DNA of 64,000 bases from Janthinobacterium sp. 1_2014MBL_MicDiv (GCF_001865675.1 NZ_CP011319.1:5022001-5086000), one strand, 5' to 3'; shown: positions 16,428 through 25,512, counted from the first letter of the stretch. Made by a program: numbers and translations. The notes: generated by a model from the letters alone, not told the origin.

Positions 16428-17116
16428 CATGCGCGTTCGATTTTCACCGTCGGGCGCGTATTGACAAAGATCTGCTCGACTCTCGGCTCGCCCGGCCCCG
16501 GCTTCTTCATCGCATAGCCATTCACCGGTTGCGAGCGGTTTACCCACAGCGCGTAATACAGGTGATCGGCGCGCGGATCTTCCGTATTCGGATGGATCAA
16601 GATCGTCAGGCCCAGGCTGTTCAGCTGCAGCCACGGCACGATCACGGGCAACAGATCATTGGTGAAGCCGAAATAGAATGACGGCGTCACGTGCGGGCCG
16701 CGCGGTTCCAGGTTCCAGTCGCCCAGTTCGATCTGGAAGCGCTCGGCAGCCCACTTGCGTATCAGCGCCGCCTTCTGGTAGCTGTCTTCGTCAAAATAGA
16801 TGTGCGCGTGATAACTCTCGATATCCGTGTAGGCGCGCGGCTTGCTCGGCAAGGTTTCCTCGCCGGGTCGCACGCTGACGGGACGGGGCGTGGGCGCCGT
16901 ATCCGTATGCTCGCCCCACGGACTCTTGCCCGGCACCGCTGGTTTGACGTCTTGCACGCGCTTGACGGCACCATCCTGCGCCAGGGCGGTACCGGCCAGG
17001 CCCGAAGCGGCCAGCGCCGCCACCAGTCCGCCGCCCCGCAAGACCGTGCGGCGCTGCGGCGACAGCAGATTCGCCCACTCCAGGTCGATGGCCGCGTGTT
17101 GATGATTGTCAGACAT
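16427..17116 (-). CDS. DOPA 4,5-dioxygenase-family protein with Tat-like leader
   Basis: 229 aa. Residues about 85-225 match the DOPA_dioxygen family (PF08883): YHAHIYFDEDS with the metal-binding His, GPHVTPSFYFGF and LTILIHPNTEDPRADH. Family members extradiol-cleave catechols such as L-DOPA. Unusually, the first 47 residues look like a twin-arginine signal: PQRRTVLRGG, a hydrophobic stretch and an AxA site (GTALAQ). If real, the folded enzyme would be exported to the periplasm. It lies downstream of a TonB receptor on the same strand, separated by a hairpin. Confidence 0.82.
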   Translation of the reverse strand: MSDNHQHAAIDLEWANLLSPQRRTVLRGGGLVAALAASGLAGTALAQDGAVKRVQDVKPAVPGKSPWGEHTDTAPTPRPVSVRPGEETLPSKPRAYTDIESYHAHIYFDEDSYQKAALIRKWAAERFQIELGDWNLEPRGPHVTPSFYFGFTNDLLPVIVPWLQLNSLGLTILIHPNTEDPRADHLYYALWVNRSQPVNGYAMKKPGPGEPRVEQIFVNTRPTVKIERA

Positions 17117-17160
17117 TGTAAGTTCCTAATTTGTAGATGAGTAATAAAGCGCGCTCAAGG

Positions 17161-17227
17161 AAAAGGCCAGGGCTAGGCACAAGGCCGAAGACCGTACGAA
17201 CGTACGGCGACCGCCATGGCCTTTTTT
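17161..17227. terminator. Nested hairpin between the TonB receptor and the DOPA-dioxygenase-like gene
   Basis: Outer stem AAAAGGCCA (17161-17169) / TGGCCTTTT (17217-17225) encloses a second perfect 7-bp hairpin CCGTACG/CGTACGG (17192-17207). T-runs flank it on the plus strand and a shorter one on the minus strand. Probably ends the TonB-receptor transcript. Confidence 0.55.
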
Positions 17228-17235
17228 GAGCACGA

Positions 17236-19800
17236 TTAAAAGGACACGGTGGCGCGCGCGTAGTAGTAGCCGCCCAACACCCCCAGCGGCCCCGAGTTGT
17301 CATACGCGCCCGTGTACTGCGCCAGGTTTGACGCGCTGCGCGCCTCGCGCGGCACCTGGCTCGGCTTCTGGTCGAACACATTGTTGGCGCCCACCGTCAC
17401 GTTGATGCGCTTGCTGACGTCATAGCCGACGCTGATGTCCGTCACGAAGGCGGCCTTCAGCTGGTAGTCGCCGCCCGTGATGGCGTTCAGGCGCTTGAGC
17501 TTGCCGTAGCGCGTCTCGCGCACGTTCACCGTCCAGCCCGCTTTTTCATACGCCAGCGTGACAATTTCCTTGTCGCGCGGCGCCCGGTACAGCAAGTCGT
17601 ACTCGGCCGACTTGCTCAGGGTGCCGATGTTCGGCAAGCCTTGCAGCACGGCCGGCAGCTCCGCCTTGCCCACCAGGCTAGTGCGGTTGAAATTGGCCGC
17701 CGCGGTCCAGCGCAGCTTGCCGTCGGCCACGCGCAGCACGTCCTCGGCCGTGAAGTCGATGCCGCGCGTGCGCGTGTCGCCCACATTCGCAAAGTAATGG
17801 GCGACAAGGCCATTGCCCACCGTCAGCCCCGCCGAGCGCAGCAGGTTTTCAATCACGCTCGCCTGTGCCGCCGTCAAGGGCCGGCCACTGCCATCGAGCG
17901 CCACGCCCGAACTGCGGTCGATGCCGATGTTCGACGACACGCCCAGGCGGTCGCTGACCTTGATTTGATACGCGTCAACGGCCAGGCGCAAGGTCGACGC
18001 AGGATGGAACGTCAGGCCGGCCGACAGATTCGTCGATTTTTCCGGCTTTAAAGGTTGCGCGCCGAGGGCCCGCGCCGCAGCCGAATTCGGTTGCGCCAGG
18101 GTATAGGGCACGCCCGCATGGTCGGACGTGTTCGAGTACGATTGCGTCACCAGGCTCGGTGCGTGGAAGCCATTGCTGACGGTGCCGCGCACGGCCACGG
18201 CGGGCGTGACGTCAAAGCGCGCGGACAAGCGCCCCGTCGTCTTGCTGCCGAAGTCCGAATATTTCTCGGCGCGCAGGGCCGTGTCGAGCAGCAACTGCGG
18301 CGTCAGTTTCGCGCCCAGGCCGATATATGCGGCATAGCTGTGGCGCGCCGTGTCGGATGCGTCGACGGGCAGGTAGCCGGCCAGTGCCGACGAGCCGCTG
18401 CCCTGGTAAGACGCAGGCTCGCCCGGGCTGCGCTGCTGCGTTTCATGCGAGTATTCGAGACCGACGCTGAAATCGGCCGGCTCGGCCCATCCCAGTTGCA
18501 CGGGACGGCGCAGGTCCGCATTCGTCGTCGAGCGGCTGTAGCGCTGGTTTCCAATATCAAAATCCGTCTTGCCGCCAGGGTAAGTGAGCGAATAGTTGGC
18601 CGAGTGTTCCACGCCCACGTCGATATCGTCGCGGCCATACGTCGTGCTCAGGTCCCAGGCCCAGCCGCCCGTCTCGCCCTTGATGCCGCCCGTCAGCGAA
18701 AAATCGTTTTCACTCGTCGTTTCATACGGCGTGAAACCATCCGGATACACGGACAGCAAGCCACGGTTGTTATTGAAGATGGTATTGGGCAAGCGGAAAT
18801 TCTGCGCCGAACGGGCGTCGCGGTGCGCATACGTGCCGAAGCCGTACAGTTGCACGTCGGGCGACACGTCATAGCCGAGGTTGGCGCTGAGCGAGGCGGT
18901 CGTGCTTTGCGGTACGCCCGTGTTGCGCCACGGATTGCTGTTGCGCGTCGCTTCGGCCGGGTTCGGCGAGGCGCCGGCCGGCAAGCTGTTGTTCGGTCCC
19001 AGCTTCACCAGCTGGCCGTCGCTGTTGCGCACGGCCGGATACGACAGGTAGCCGGGGTTCAAGCCGAAGTTACGCACGGCAATGCCCTGGCGCTGGACTT
19101 CGGCGCCGAAGTGGGCAAAGCCGCGTTCGCCCAATCGCGTGCCGCCATCGACGCGCACGTAACCGTTCGTGCCATCGCCCGCGTAGGTGGAACCGAGTTG
19201 CGTGCTGGCGCTGAGCTTGTCATCCGACTTCAGGATGATGTTGATGACGCCGGCGATGGCATCGGAACCGTAGATGGCCGAGGCGCCATCGCGCAGGATT
19301 TCCACGCGGGCAATGGCGCCCGTGGGAATCAGGGCCAGGTCGGTGGCCACGGAACCGGGAAAGCCATCCTCATTGACGATGGCCGTCGTATGCCGGCGCT
19401 TGCCATTGACCAGCACCAGCGTGTGCGATGGGTCCAGGTTGCGCAGCTGGCCCGCGCGCACGATGCTGCCCAGGTCGGGCTGCACGCGGGCTGGCAAATT
19501 GAACGACGGCAAGGCCGTGTCCAGCGCATCGAGCAGGTTCAGCTTGCCGGTCGCCAGCAGTTGCTGCGCGCTGATCACATCGATGGGCGCGGCGCTGTTG
19601 GCCACCGTGCGGCCCGTGCCGCGCGCGCCCGTGACGATCACGGCTTCCAGCGGGCTGGCGCCCAGCACGCCGTCGCCTGCCGGCGCCGTTTGCGCATGGG
19701 CCACGCCGGACGCGGTCAGCACGAGCATGGCAGCCGGCACGGCTTGCGCCAATTGCCGCAAGCGCGGGGTGGAGCCTTGCCTGTCATTCAGTTGCAGCAT
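17236..19800 (-). CDS. TonB-dependent outer-membrane receptor
   Basis: 854 aa from the ATG at 19800, preceded by AAAGGA. Signal peptide to about residue 37, then a plug domain (LEAVIVTGARGTGR as TonB-box-proximal region, VEILRDGASAIYGSDAIAGVINIIL) and a 22-strand-type barrel ending in aromatic VSF. Such receptors import siderophores, B12, sugars or metals with TonB energy; the plug style (LVLVNGKRRHTTA) is that of large generic receptors, so the ligand is not inferable. The periplasmic binding-protein gene lies 122 bp upstream on the same strand. Confidence 0.92.
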   Translation of the reverse strand: MLQLNDRQGSTPRLRQLAQAVPAAMLVLTASGVAHAQTAPAGDGVLGASPLEAVIVTGARGTGRTVANSAAPIDVISAQQLLATGKLNLLDALDTALPSFNLPARVQPDLGSIVRAGQLRNLDPSHTLVLVNGKRRHTTAIVNEDGFPGSVATDLALIPTGAIARVEILRDGASAIYGSDAIAGVINIILKSDDKLSASTQLGSTYAGDGTNGYVRVDGGTRLGERGFAHFGAEVQRQGIAVRNFGLNPGYLSYPAVRNSDGQLVKLGPNNSLPAGASPNPAEATRNSNPWRNTGVPQSTTASLSANLGYDVSPDVQLYGFGTYAHRDARSAQNFRLPNTIFNNNRGLLSVYPDGFTPYETTSENDFSLTGGIKGETGGWAWDLSTTYGRDDIDVGVEHSANYSLTYPGGKTDFDIGNQRYSRSTTNADLRRPVQLGWAEPADFSVGLEYSHETQQRSPGEPASYQGSGSSALAGYLPVDASDTARHSYAAYIGLGAKLTPQLLLDTALRAEKYSDFGSKTTGRLSARFDVTPAVAVRGTVSNGFHAPSLVTQSYSNTSDHAGVPYTLAQPNSAAARALGAQPLKPEKSTNLSAGLTFHPASTLRLAVDAYQIKVSDRLGVSSNIGIDRSSGVALDGSGRPLTAAQASVIENLLRSAGLTVGNGLVAHYFANVGDTRTRGIDFTAEDVLRVADGKLRWTAAANFNRTSLVGKAELPAVLQGLPNIGTLSKSAEYDLLYRAPRDKEIVTLAYEKAGWTVNVRETRYGKLKRLNAITGGDYQLKAAFVTDISVGYDVSKRINVTVGANNVFDQKPSQVPREARSASNLAQYTGAYDNSGPLGVLGGYYYARATVSF

Positions 19801-19922
19801 ACGAAAACATCCTTTCAAGAGTCGTCAACACAGTGGTTGCAGACTAAAGGATGGACAAACAAACAAGAACGAATGGTTTCGTATTTAGATATTTCGTTTT
19901 GGCAACGTGCAACAGCGGCGCG

Positions 19923-20744
19923 TCAGGGAGGCGCTGGCGCCGTGGCCAGGCTCTGGTCCAGGCGCTTCCAGTAATCGCGTTCGAGGCGGGCCGTGTCGAC
20001 GTCGCGCGCCGCCTCGTTGAAACGCTTTTGCCACGCCGCGCCTTCCGCATCGCGCTGGAAGCACACGTGCACGGGGCGCTCCTTGAAGACGGACTCGATG
20101 GTGCCGATGCGTTCGCGCTCGGCCTTGCTGAAATTGCGGCCCATCAGCAAATGCTGCAAGACATGGCGCTCGATGACGATCACGCGATAGCGCTTGATCA
20201 AGAGTTTCTTGAGGTTGGTGGCATCGTTCAAGCCCTCTTCCGTCCTCAGCTCGCCGCGCGCCACCATGCCATCGAACTGCTCGCCGTTCGAGTAGCCGGC
20301 CACGGTGCCGATGCGCAGCTTGCCCAGCTCGGCCAGGCTGGCGCCAGGGACGCCATCTTCCTTCAGATACGCGAGCACGCCCTGCGTATTGCCAACCGGA
20401 ACCGAAAAGTGACAGAGTTTTTCCCGTTCGGGGGTGCGCCAGACGGCCAGGAAACCCGCGTAACGGGGACTGGCCAGGCCGAACTGCATGGCGCGCTTCC
20501 ATGGAAAATACTCGTATTTGGCGACATAGCCCATGCGTTCGAAGATGGCGCTGACCATCGCCCCTGACATGCCATCGGCAGGCAGGCTGCGGCTGATGAA
20601 GGGTGGCCAGTCTTCCGCGGCGAAGCGGACGATGCGCGAAGCGGAGGCGCCGGGCGCCGCCACGGGAGAGGCCGCCTGGGCATGGGCCACGGCAGACAGG
20701 ACGAATAAACAGAAGGGCAAACCAACTGTCCGGAGGAAACGCAT
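19923..20744 (-). CDS. Orphan periplasmic substrate-binding protein (SBP_bac_3-like)
   Basis: 273 aa with a signal peptide (MRFLRTVGLPFCLFVLSAVAHA). The mature protein has features of the amino-acid-type SBP fold (PF00497): FAAEDWPPFI near the N-terminus, GMSGAMVSAIFERMGY, and the lobe-2 region LRIGTVAGYSNGEQFD. No ABC permease or ATPase is adjacent, as for many orphan proteins of this type in Betaproteobacteria. It may share a transcript with the TonB receptor downstream; substrate unknown. Confidence 0.8.
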   Translation of the reverse strand: MRFLRTVGLPFCLFVLSAVAHAQAASPVAAPGASASRIVRFAAEDWPPFISRSLPADGMSGAMVSAIFERMGYVAKYEYFPWKRAMQFGLASPRYAGFLAVWRTPEREKLCHFSVPVGNTQGVLAYLKEDGVPGASLAELGKLRIGTVAGYSNGEQFDGMVARGELRTEEGLNDATNLKKLLIKRYRVIVIERHVLQHLLMGRNFSKAERERIGTIESVFKERPVHVCFQRDAEGAAWQKRFNEAARDVDTARLERDYWKRLDQSLATAPAPP

Positions 20745-20879
20745 GCTCTGCTCCTATGGCCTGCTCGCCTTGCCGGGCAAGTGCGATGACAGGACTGGCG
20801 GTCGGCTTTCTTGATGACTTTCTTGATAAAAATCATGCTCCCATAAAAAAAAGAAATTTCAAAGTTGTTTATTTGCACT

Positions 20880-20909
20880 TTGACATTCCCGTGGGAAATA
20901 AAATACGAT
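20880..20909 (+). promoter_or_regulatory. Probable rnfB-nth promoter with internal palindrome
   Basis: -35 TTGACA (20880-20885), 18-bp spacer, -10 TACGAT (20904-20909). The spacer contains TTCCC-GT-GGGAA (20886-20897), a possible operator. Confidence 0.45.
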
Positions 20910-21018
20910 TGCGGCGCGCCTGCAACAGCCGTGCTACCGGCACGCTATCCCCTGCCGCAAGACAGGTTTTTCCTTGTGCGCGGCCCGGATGGCCGATAAT
21001 GGCGTTTTACCGTGGAAG

Positions 21019-21750
21019 ATGACCGTGCCGCACCCTGCCCCTCCCTCACTTGCCGACCAGATCGAAGATGTACTGCCGCAGACGCAGTGCACCAAATGCG
21101 GCTACAACGGCTGCCGCCCGTATGCGGAAGCGATCGCCGCCGGCAATGCCGACATCAACCAGTGCCCGCCCGGCGGCGCGCAAGGCATCGTGCGCCTGGC
21201 CAGCTTGCTGGGCAAAAAAGTCATTCCACTCAATCCCGTCAACGGCCTCGAACGTCCGCGATCCGTCGCCTATATCGACGAATCGCTGTGTATCGGCTGT
21301 ACCCTGTGCATCCAGGCCTGTCCCGTGGACGCCATCGTGGGCGCCGCCAAGCAGATGCATACGGTGGTCACCAGCCTGTGCACGGGCTGCGACCTGTGCG
21401 TGGCGCCCTGCCCCGTCGACTGCATCGTCATGTACCCCGTCAGCGGCGACGCCACGGGCTGGGATGCCTGGAGCCAGATGGAGGCGGACGACGCGCGCGC
21501 GCGCCACGATTTCCGCACGCAGCGCCTGCGCCGCGAAACAGAGGAAAACGAGGCGCGCCTGGCCGCCAAGGCCGTCGCCAAGATGCGGGAAGTGACGCAG
21601 GAAGTCCCCGTCACGCCCGACGAACAGGCGGAAAAGGAACGCAAGCGCGCCATCATCGCCGCCGCCATGGAGCGCGCGCGCGCCAAGGCCGCGGCCGCCA
21701 GCACGGACACCTCCCAGCCAGCCCCTACCACCCCGAAAAAAGACGCATGA
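21019..21750 (+). CDS. rnfB: RnfB/RsxB-type iron-sulfur electron-transfer protein
   Basis: 243 aa from the ATG at 21019. An N-terminal 4Fe-4S domain (QCTKCGYNGCRPY ... NQCPPGG) is followed by two ferredoxin clusters, CIGCTLCIQACPVDAI and CTGCDLCVAPCPVDCI, then a charged helical tail rich in Arg/Glu/Ala. It lacks the N-terminal membrane helix of Rnf-complex RnfB and no rnfACDGE genes are present, so it is the stand-alone soluble form seen in Betaproteobacteria. It overlaps nth by ATGA; rsx-nth linkage is also known in enterobacteria, suggesting delivery of electrons or clusters linked to [4Fe-4S] enzymes. Confidence 0.9.
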   Translation: MTVPHPAPPSLADQIEDVLPQTQCTKCGYNGCRPYAEAIAAGNADINQCPPGGAQGIVRLASLLGKKVIPLNPVNGLERPRSVAYIDESLCIGCTLCIQACPVDAIVGAAKQMHTVVTSLCTGCDLCVAPCPVDCIVMYPVSGDATGWDAWSQMEADDARARHDFRTQRLRRETEENEARLAAKAVAKMREVTQEVPVTPDEQAEKERKRAIIAAAMERARAKAAAASTDTSQPAPTTPKKDA

Positions 21751-22394
21751 ACGCTGCCAAACGCCTGGAAATCTTTACGCGCTTTCGCGCCGCCAACCCT
21801 TCCCCGAAAACGGAACTCGAATACACGACGCCGTTCGAACTGCTGATCGCCGTGCTGCTGTCTGCGCAGGCGACGGACGTGTCCGTCAACAAGGCCACGC
21901 GGCTGCTGTATCCGGTCGCCAATACGCCGGCCCAGATGCTGGCGCTGGGCGTCGACGAGCTGGCAAGCTATATCCGCACCATCGGCCTGTTCCGCACCAA
22001 GGCGAAGAACGTCATCGCCACCTGCCAGATCCTGCTCGAGCAGCACGGCGGCGAAGTGCCGCGCGACCGCGCCTCGCTGGAAGCGCTGCCGGGCGTGGGC
22101 CGCAAGACGGCCAATGTGGTGATGAACACGGCCTTTGGCGAACCGACCATGGCCGTCGACACGCATATCTTCCGCGTCTCGAACCGCACGGGCATTGCGC
22201 CGGGCAAGAATGTCGATATCGTCGAGCAGAAGCTGCTGAAATTCATCCCCAAGGAATTCCTGCACGACGCCCACCACTGGCTCATCCTGCACGGCCGCTA
22301 CACGTGCACGGCGCGCAAGCCGCAATGCTGGAACTGCATGATCGCCGACCTGTGCGATTACAAGAACAAGTCGCCGATGCCGGCCGTGGTGTAA
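21747..22394 (+). CDS. nth: Endonuclease III
   Basis: 215 aa, near the E. coli length. Helix-hairpin-helix LPGVGRKTANVV carries the catalytic Lys, VDTHIFR the catalytic Asp, and the C-terminal C-X6-C-X2-C-X5-C (CTARKPQCWNCMIADLC) binds the [4Fe-4S] cluster. It removes oxidised pyrimidines and nicks DNA in base-excision repair. Translationally coupled to rnfB through ATGA; followed by a terminator. Confidence 0.97.
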   Translation: MNAAKRLEIFTRFRAANPSPKTELEYTTPFELLIAVLLSAQATDVSVNKATRLLYPVANTPAQMLALGVDELASYIRTIGLFRTKAKNVIATCQILLEQHGGEVPRDRASLEALPGVGRKTANVVMNTAFGEPTMAVDTHIFRVSNRTGIAPGKNVDIVEQKLLKFIPKEFLHDAHHWLILHGRYTCTARKPQCWNCMIADLCDYKNKSPMPAVV

Positions 22395-22401
22395 GGCAAA
22401 A

Positions 22402-22425
22402 AAAACGGCCCGCAAGGGCCGTTTT
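22402..22425. terminator. Bidirectional terminator between nth and proB
   Basis: AAAACGGCCC (22402-22411) / GGGCCGTTTT (22416-22425) with a GCAA loop; convergent genes on both sides. Confidence 0.82.
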
Positions 22426-22452
22426 GACATCGTGCTGCCTGCAAGTAAGCGC

Positions 22453-23571
22453 TTACAGCAAGACCATATTGTCGCGATGAATCAGCTCATGGCCTTCCAT
22501 GTAGCCGAGAATCGCCTCGATTTCCGTGGAAGGTTTGCGCATGATGCGGCGCGCTTCGCCGCTCGTGTAATTCGACAGGCCGCGCGCCACGGGCACGCCG
22601 GCGGCATCGACGCAGGTGATCACGGCGCCACGGCCGAACTCGCCATTCACGCCCGTCACGCCGATCGGCAGCAGGGACTTGCCTTCCTGGCGCAGCTTTT
22701 GCACGGCGCCCGCGTCGAGCACGACGGCGCCGGCCGTATGCAGGTGATCGGCCATCCACTGCTTGCGCGCCGTCAACTGCCCCGTTTGCGCCCGCAATTC
22801 CGTGCCGATCGCCTCGCCCTGGGCAAGACGGCTGAGCACGTCGCTGTCGCGGCCCCAGGCGATAATCGTGTGGGCGCCGGACTTGGCGGCGCGCTTGGCG
22901 GCGAGGATCTTCGTCAGCATGCCGCCGCGCCCCAGGCTGCTGCCGGCGCCGCCGGCCATCGCTTCCAGGGCCGGATCGCCGGCGATGCCCTGCGTGATCA
23001 GGTATGCGTTGGGGTCCTTGCGCGGGTCGGCCGAGAACAAGCCGTGCTGGTCCGTCAGGATGACGAGCGCATCGGCCTCGATCAGGTTGGCGACCAGCGC
23101 GCCCAGGGTGTCGTTGTCGCCGAACTTGATTTCATCGGTGACGACCGTGTCGTTTTCATTGATGATCGGCACCACGCCCAGGCGCAGCAGCGTCGTCAGG
23201 GTGGAGCGGGCGTTCAGGTAGCGTTCGCGGTCGGCCAGGTCGGCGTGCGTCAGCAGCACCTGCGCCGTGCCCAGCTGGTGGGCGCGGAAGCTGCTTTCAT
23301 AGATTTGCGCCAGGCCCATCTGCCCCACGGCGGCACACGCCTGCAATTCGTGGATATCGGTGGGGCGCTGCTCGAAACCGAGGCGCAGCATGCCTTCGGC
23401 GATGGCGCCGGAGCTGACGAGCACGACTTCCTTGCCCAGCGCACGCAAGCCGGCTATCTGCGCGGCCCAGCGCGCGATGGCGGCATGGTCGAGTCCGCGG
23501 CCATCGTTGGTGACCAGCGAGGAGCCGACTTTGATGATGATGCGGGTAGCTTTTTGAATCACGGAATCCAT
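22453..23571 (-). CDS. proB: Glutamate 5-kinase
   Basis: 372 aa, full length for ProB: amino-acid kinase domain (IIIKVGSSLVT, VLVSSGAIAEG, INENDTVVTDEIKFGDND) followed by a C-terminal PUA domain (from about residue 280). It phosphorylates glutamate, the first step of proline synthesis. Last gene of the rplU-rpmA-obgE-membrane protein run, 27 bp after the membrane-protein stop. Confidence 0.97.
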   Translation of the reverse strand: MDSVIQKATRIIIKVGSSLVTNDGRGLDHAAIARWAAQIAGLRALGKEVVLVSSGAIAEGMLRLGFEQRPTDIHELQACAAVGQMGLAQIYESSFRAHQLGTAQVLLTHADLADRERYLNARSTLTTLLRLGVVPIINENDTVVTDEIKFGDNDTLGALVANLIEADALVILTDQHGLFSADPRKDPNAYLITQGIAGDPALEAMAGGAGSSLGRGGMLTKILAAKRAAKSGAHTIIAWGRDSDVLSRLAQGEAIGTELRAQTGQLTARKQWMADHLHTAGAVVLDAGAVQKLRQEGKSLLPIGVTGVNGEFGRGAVITCVDAAGVPVARGLSNYTSGEARRIMRKPSTEIEAILGYMEGHELIHRDNMVLL

Positions 23572-23598
23572 GGGGCGGCGCTCTTCACTTAATAAACG

Positions 23599-24009
23599 TC
23601 AGCGCGCAGGACGCAGCAGCAGCAAGAGCAGCCCCGCCAGCAGTTCCATTGCGCACATGAACAACACAAAACCCTGGGGCAAGCCGAAGCTGATGGCCGC
23701 GAATAAACGGCCGGCGGGCTGCGCCAGGACCAACATTGCAGTGATATCGCTGAAGACGGGCGGTTCGCCCTGCCGTGCCGCGAACAGCGCCAGGAGCGCG
23801 GTAGCGCCCCAGACACCGACATGGGAAGCGTAGAACTGGCTGTAGCCGTTGACGCCATTGAGGAAGATGCCCATGCCGGCCGCCATCTCGTCGGCGAACA
23901 GCAGGCAGGCGACCGCGCTCAGCCCGTAAGCATACGCGATCAGATGCAATACACGGCGCTGCCACGCTTGCTTGCGCGCTGGCGCGACAGCGGCCGTCTG
24001 TACCGACAT
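23599..24009 (-). CDS. Small four-helix membrane protein of unknown function
   Basis: 136 aa. Four predicted hydrophobic helices (about residues 21-40, 65-82, 89-108, 113-132) in an architecture like DUF4345-type proteins, though I cannot confirm membership. It is placed between obgE (stop 11 bp upstream) and proB (start 27 bp downstream), so co-transcription is very likely. No catalytic motif seen. Confidence 0.65.
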   Translation of the reverse strand: MSVQTAAVAPARKQAWQRRVLHLIAYAYGLSAVACLLFADEMAAGMGIFLNGVNGYSQFYASHVGVWGATALLALFAARQGEPPVFSDITAMLVLAQPAGRLFAAISFGLPQGFVLFMCAMELLAGLLLLLLRPAR

Positions 24010-24020
24010 CAGGGTAACGC

Positions 24021-25130
24021 TTAGTCGAGAATCTTGAAACGCGGATCATCCGGGTCGATCGACGAGATACCGCGTGCTTCTTCGGTCATCTGCGTTTCTT
24101 CGGCACGGCTTTCGCTGTGTTTTTTCTCTTCCAGATGCTGGTAAATCGCATTCACCAGTTCCGGGCAACCTTGATGGTTCAGCGCGGAAATCTCGAAAAC
24201 GGGACCTTTCCAGGCGAAACGCTTGAGGAAGTCCTTGACGATCTTCTTGCGCTCTTCTTCCGGCACCATGTCGAGCTTGTTCAACACCAGCCAGCGCGGC
24301 TTGTCGACCAGCGACTCGTCATATTTCTTCAATTCCTTGACCAGCGCCTTGGCTTCCTTGACAGGATCGACATTGGTTTCAAACGGCGCCAGGTCGACGA
24401 TGTGCAACAGCAGACCCGTGCGCTGCAAGTGGCGCAGGAATTGATGGCCCAGGCCCGCGCCTTCGGAAGCGCCTTCGATCAAGCCGGGAATATCGGCGAT
24501 CACAAAGCTCTTCTCGTGCGACACGCGCACGACGCCCAGGTTCGGGTGCAGGGTGGTAAAGGGATAATCGGCAATTTTCGGGCGCGCGTTCGAGACGGCC
24601 GAAATGAACGTCGACTTGCCGGCGTTCGGCATGCCCAGCAGGCCCACGTCGGCCAGCACTTTCAGTTCCAGGCGCAGTTCGCGGCGTTCGCCTTCCTTGC
24701 CCTCGCCTTTTTGGCGCGGCGCGCGGTTGGTCGAGGACTTGAAGTGGATATTGCCCCAGCCGCCTTCACCGCCCTTGGCCAGCAGTTCGATCTGGCCGTG
24801 TTCGGTCAAATCGGCCAGGATTTCGCCGCTCGCGTTGTCGATGATCAAGGTGCCAACAGGCATGCGCAGGTGGATGTCATCCGCGCCCTTGCCATAGCAA
24901 TCTGCGCCACGGCCAGGCTCGCCATTGCGAGCCTTGTGCATTTTGGAGAAACGGAAATCGACGAGCGTGTTGATATTGCGGTCGGCGACGGCCCAGATGG
25001 ACCCGCCCTTGCCGCCATCGCCGCCATCGGGACCGCCGAAAGGCCGGAATTTTTCACGGCAGAAAGAGGCGCAGCCGTTGCCGCCATCGCCCGCGATGAC
25101 TTCGATTTTTGCTTCGTCGATAAACTTCAT
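24021..25130 (-). CDS. obgE: Obg GTPase (ribosome assembly)
   Basis: 369 aa. N-terminal glycine-rich Obg fold (GGDGGKGGSIW, GKGADD) to about residue 158, then a G domain with GMPNAGKST (G1), DIPGLIEGA (G3) and NKLD (G4). An acidic C-terminal tail ends the protein. It acts in 50S maturation and the stress response. It follows rpmA in the conserved rplU-rpmA-obgE order with an attenuating hairpin between. Confidence 0.97.
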   Translation of the reverse strand: MKFIDEAKIEVIAGDGGNGCASFCREKFRPFGGPDGGDGGKGGSIWAVADRNINTLVDFRFSKMHKARNGEPGRGADCYGKGADDIHLRMPVGTLIIDNASGEILADLTEHGQIELLAKGGEGGWGNIHFKSSTNRAPRQKGEGKEGERRELRLELKVLADVGLLGMPNAGKSTFISAVSNARPKIADYPFTTLHPNLGVVRVSHEKSFVIADIPGLIEGASEGAGLGHQFLRHLQRTGLLLHIVDLAPFETNVDPVKEAKALVKELKKYDESLVDKPRWLVLNKLDMVPEEERKKIVKDFLKRFAWKGPVFEISALNHQGCPELVNAIYQHLEEKKHSESRAEETQMTEEARGISSIDPDDPRFKILD

Positions 25131-25145
25131 AATTTTGCCGCCATA

Positions 25146-25179
25146 AAACTAAAAAGGCTCTACCTTGGGCAGAGCCTTT
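25146..25179 (-). terminator. Attenuator/terminator between rpmA and obgE
   Basis: On the minus strand, AAAGGCTCTGCC (25179-25168) pairs with GGTAGAGCCTTT (25164-25153, one G-U) then TTAGTTTT. Probably lowers obgE expression relative to the ribosomal proteins. Confidence 0.7.
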
Positions 25180-25239
25180 CGATTGAAGGCTTGCGCCTTA
25201 CATCATGCGATCACAGCGGAGCACGCGCTCCGCGATGAA

Positions 25240-25512
25240 TTACGCTGGTACTGCTTCGTTTGGTACAACGGTCACGAATTGCTTCGAGCCAGCACCTTTG
25301 ACAACGAACTTCACTTTGCCAGCGATCAACGCGAACAGAGTGTGGTCCTTGCCCATGCCTACGCCTTCGCCGGCGCGCACTGGGGTGCCGCGTTGACGAA
25401 TGATGATGCCGCCAGCATTGATAGCTTGGCCGCCGTAGACTTTAACGCCCAGACGCTTTGATTCTGAATCACGGCCGTTTCGCGTTGTGCCGCCGCCTTT
25501 TTTATGTGCCAT
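25240..25512 (-). CDS. rpmA: 50S ribosomal protein L27
   Basis: 90 aa beginning MAHKKGGGTTRNGRDSESKRLGVK, the invariant bacterial L27 N-terminus that reaches the peptidyl-transferase centre. No N-terminal prepeptide of the Firmicutes type. Lies 40 bp after rplU. Confidence 0.98.
   Translation of the reverse strand: MAHKKGGGTTRNGRDSESKRLGVKVYGGQAINAGGIIIRQRGTPVRAGEGVGMGKDHTLFALIAGKVKFVVKGAGSKQFVTVVPNEAVPA

Noticed and set aside
18055..19974. 639-codon plus-strand frame
   Set aside because: Antisense shadow of the TonB receptor; composition (Arg/Ala/Gly-rich) typical of a GC-rich shadow.
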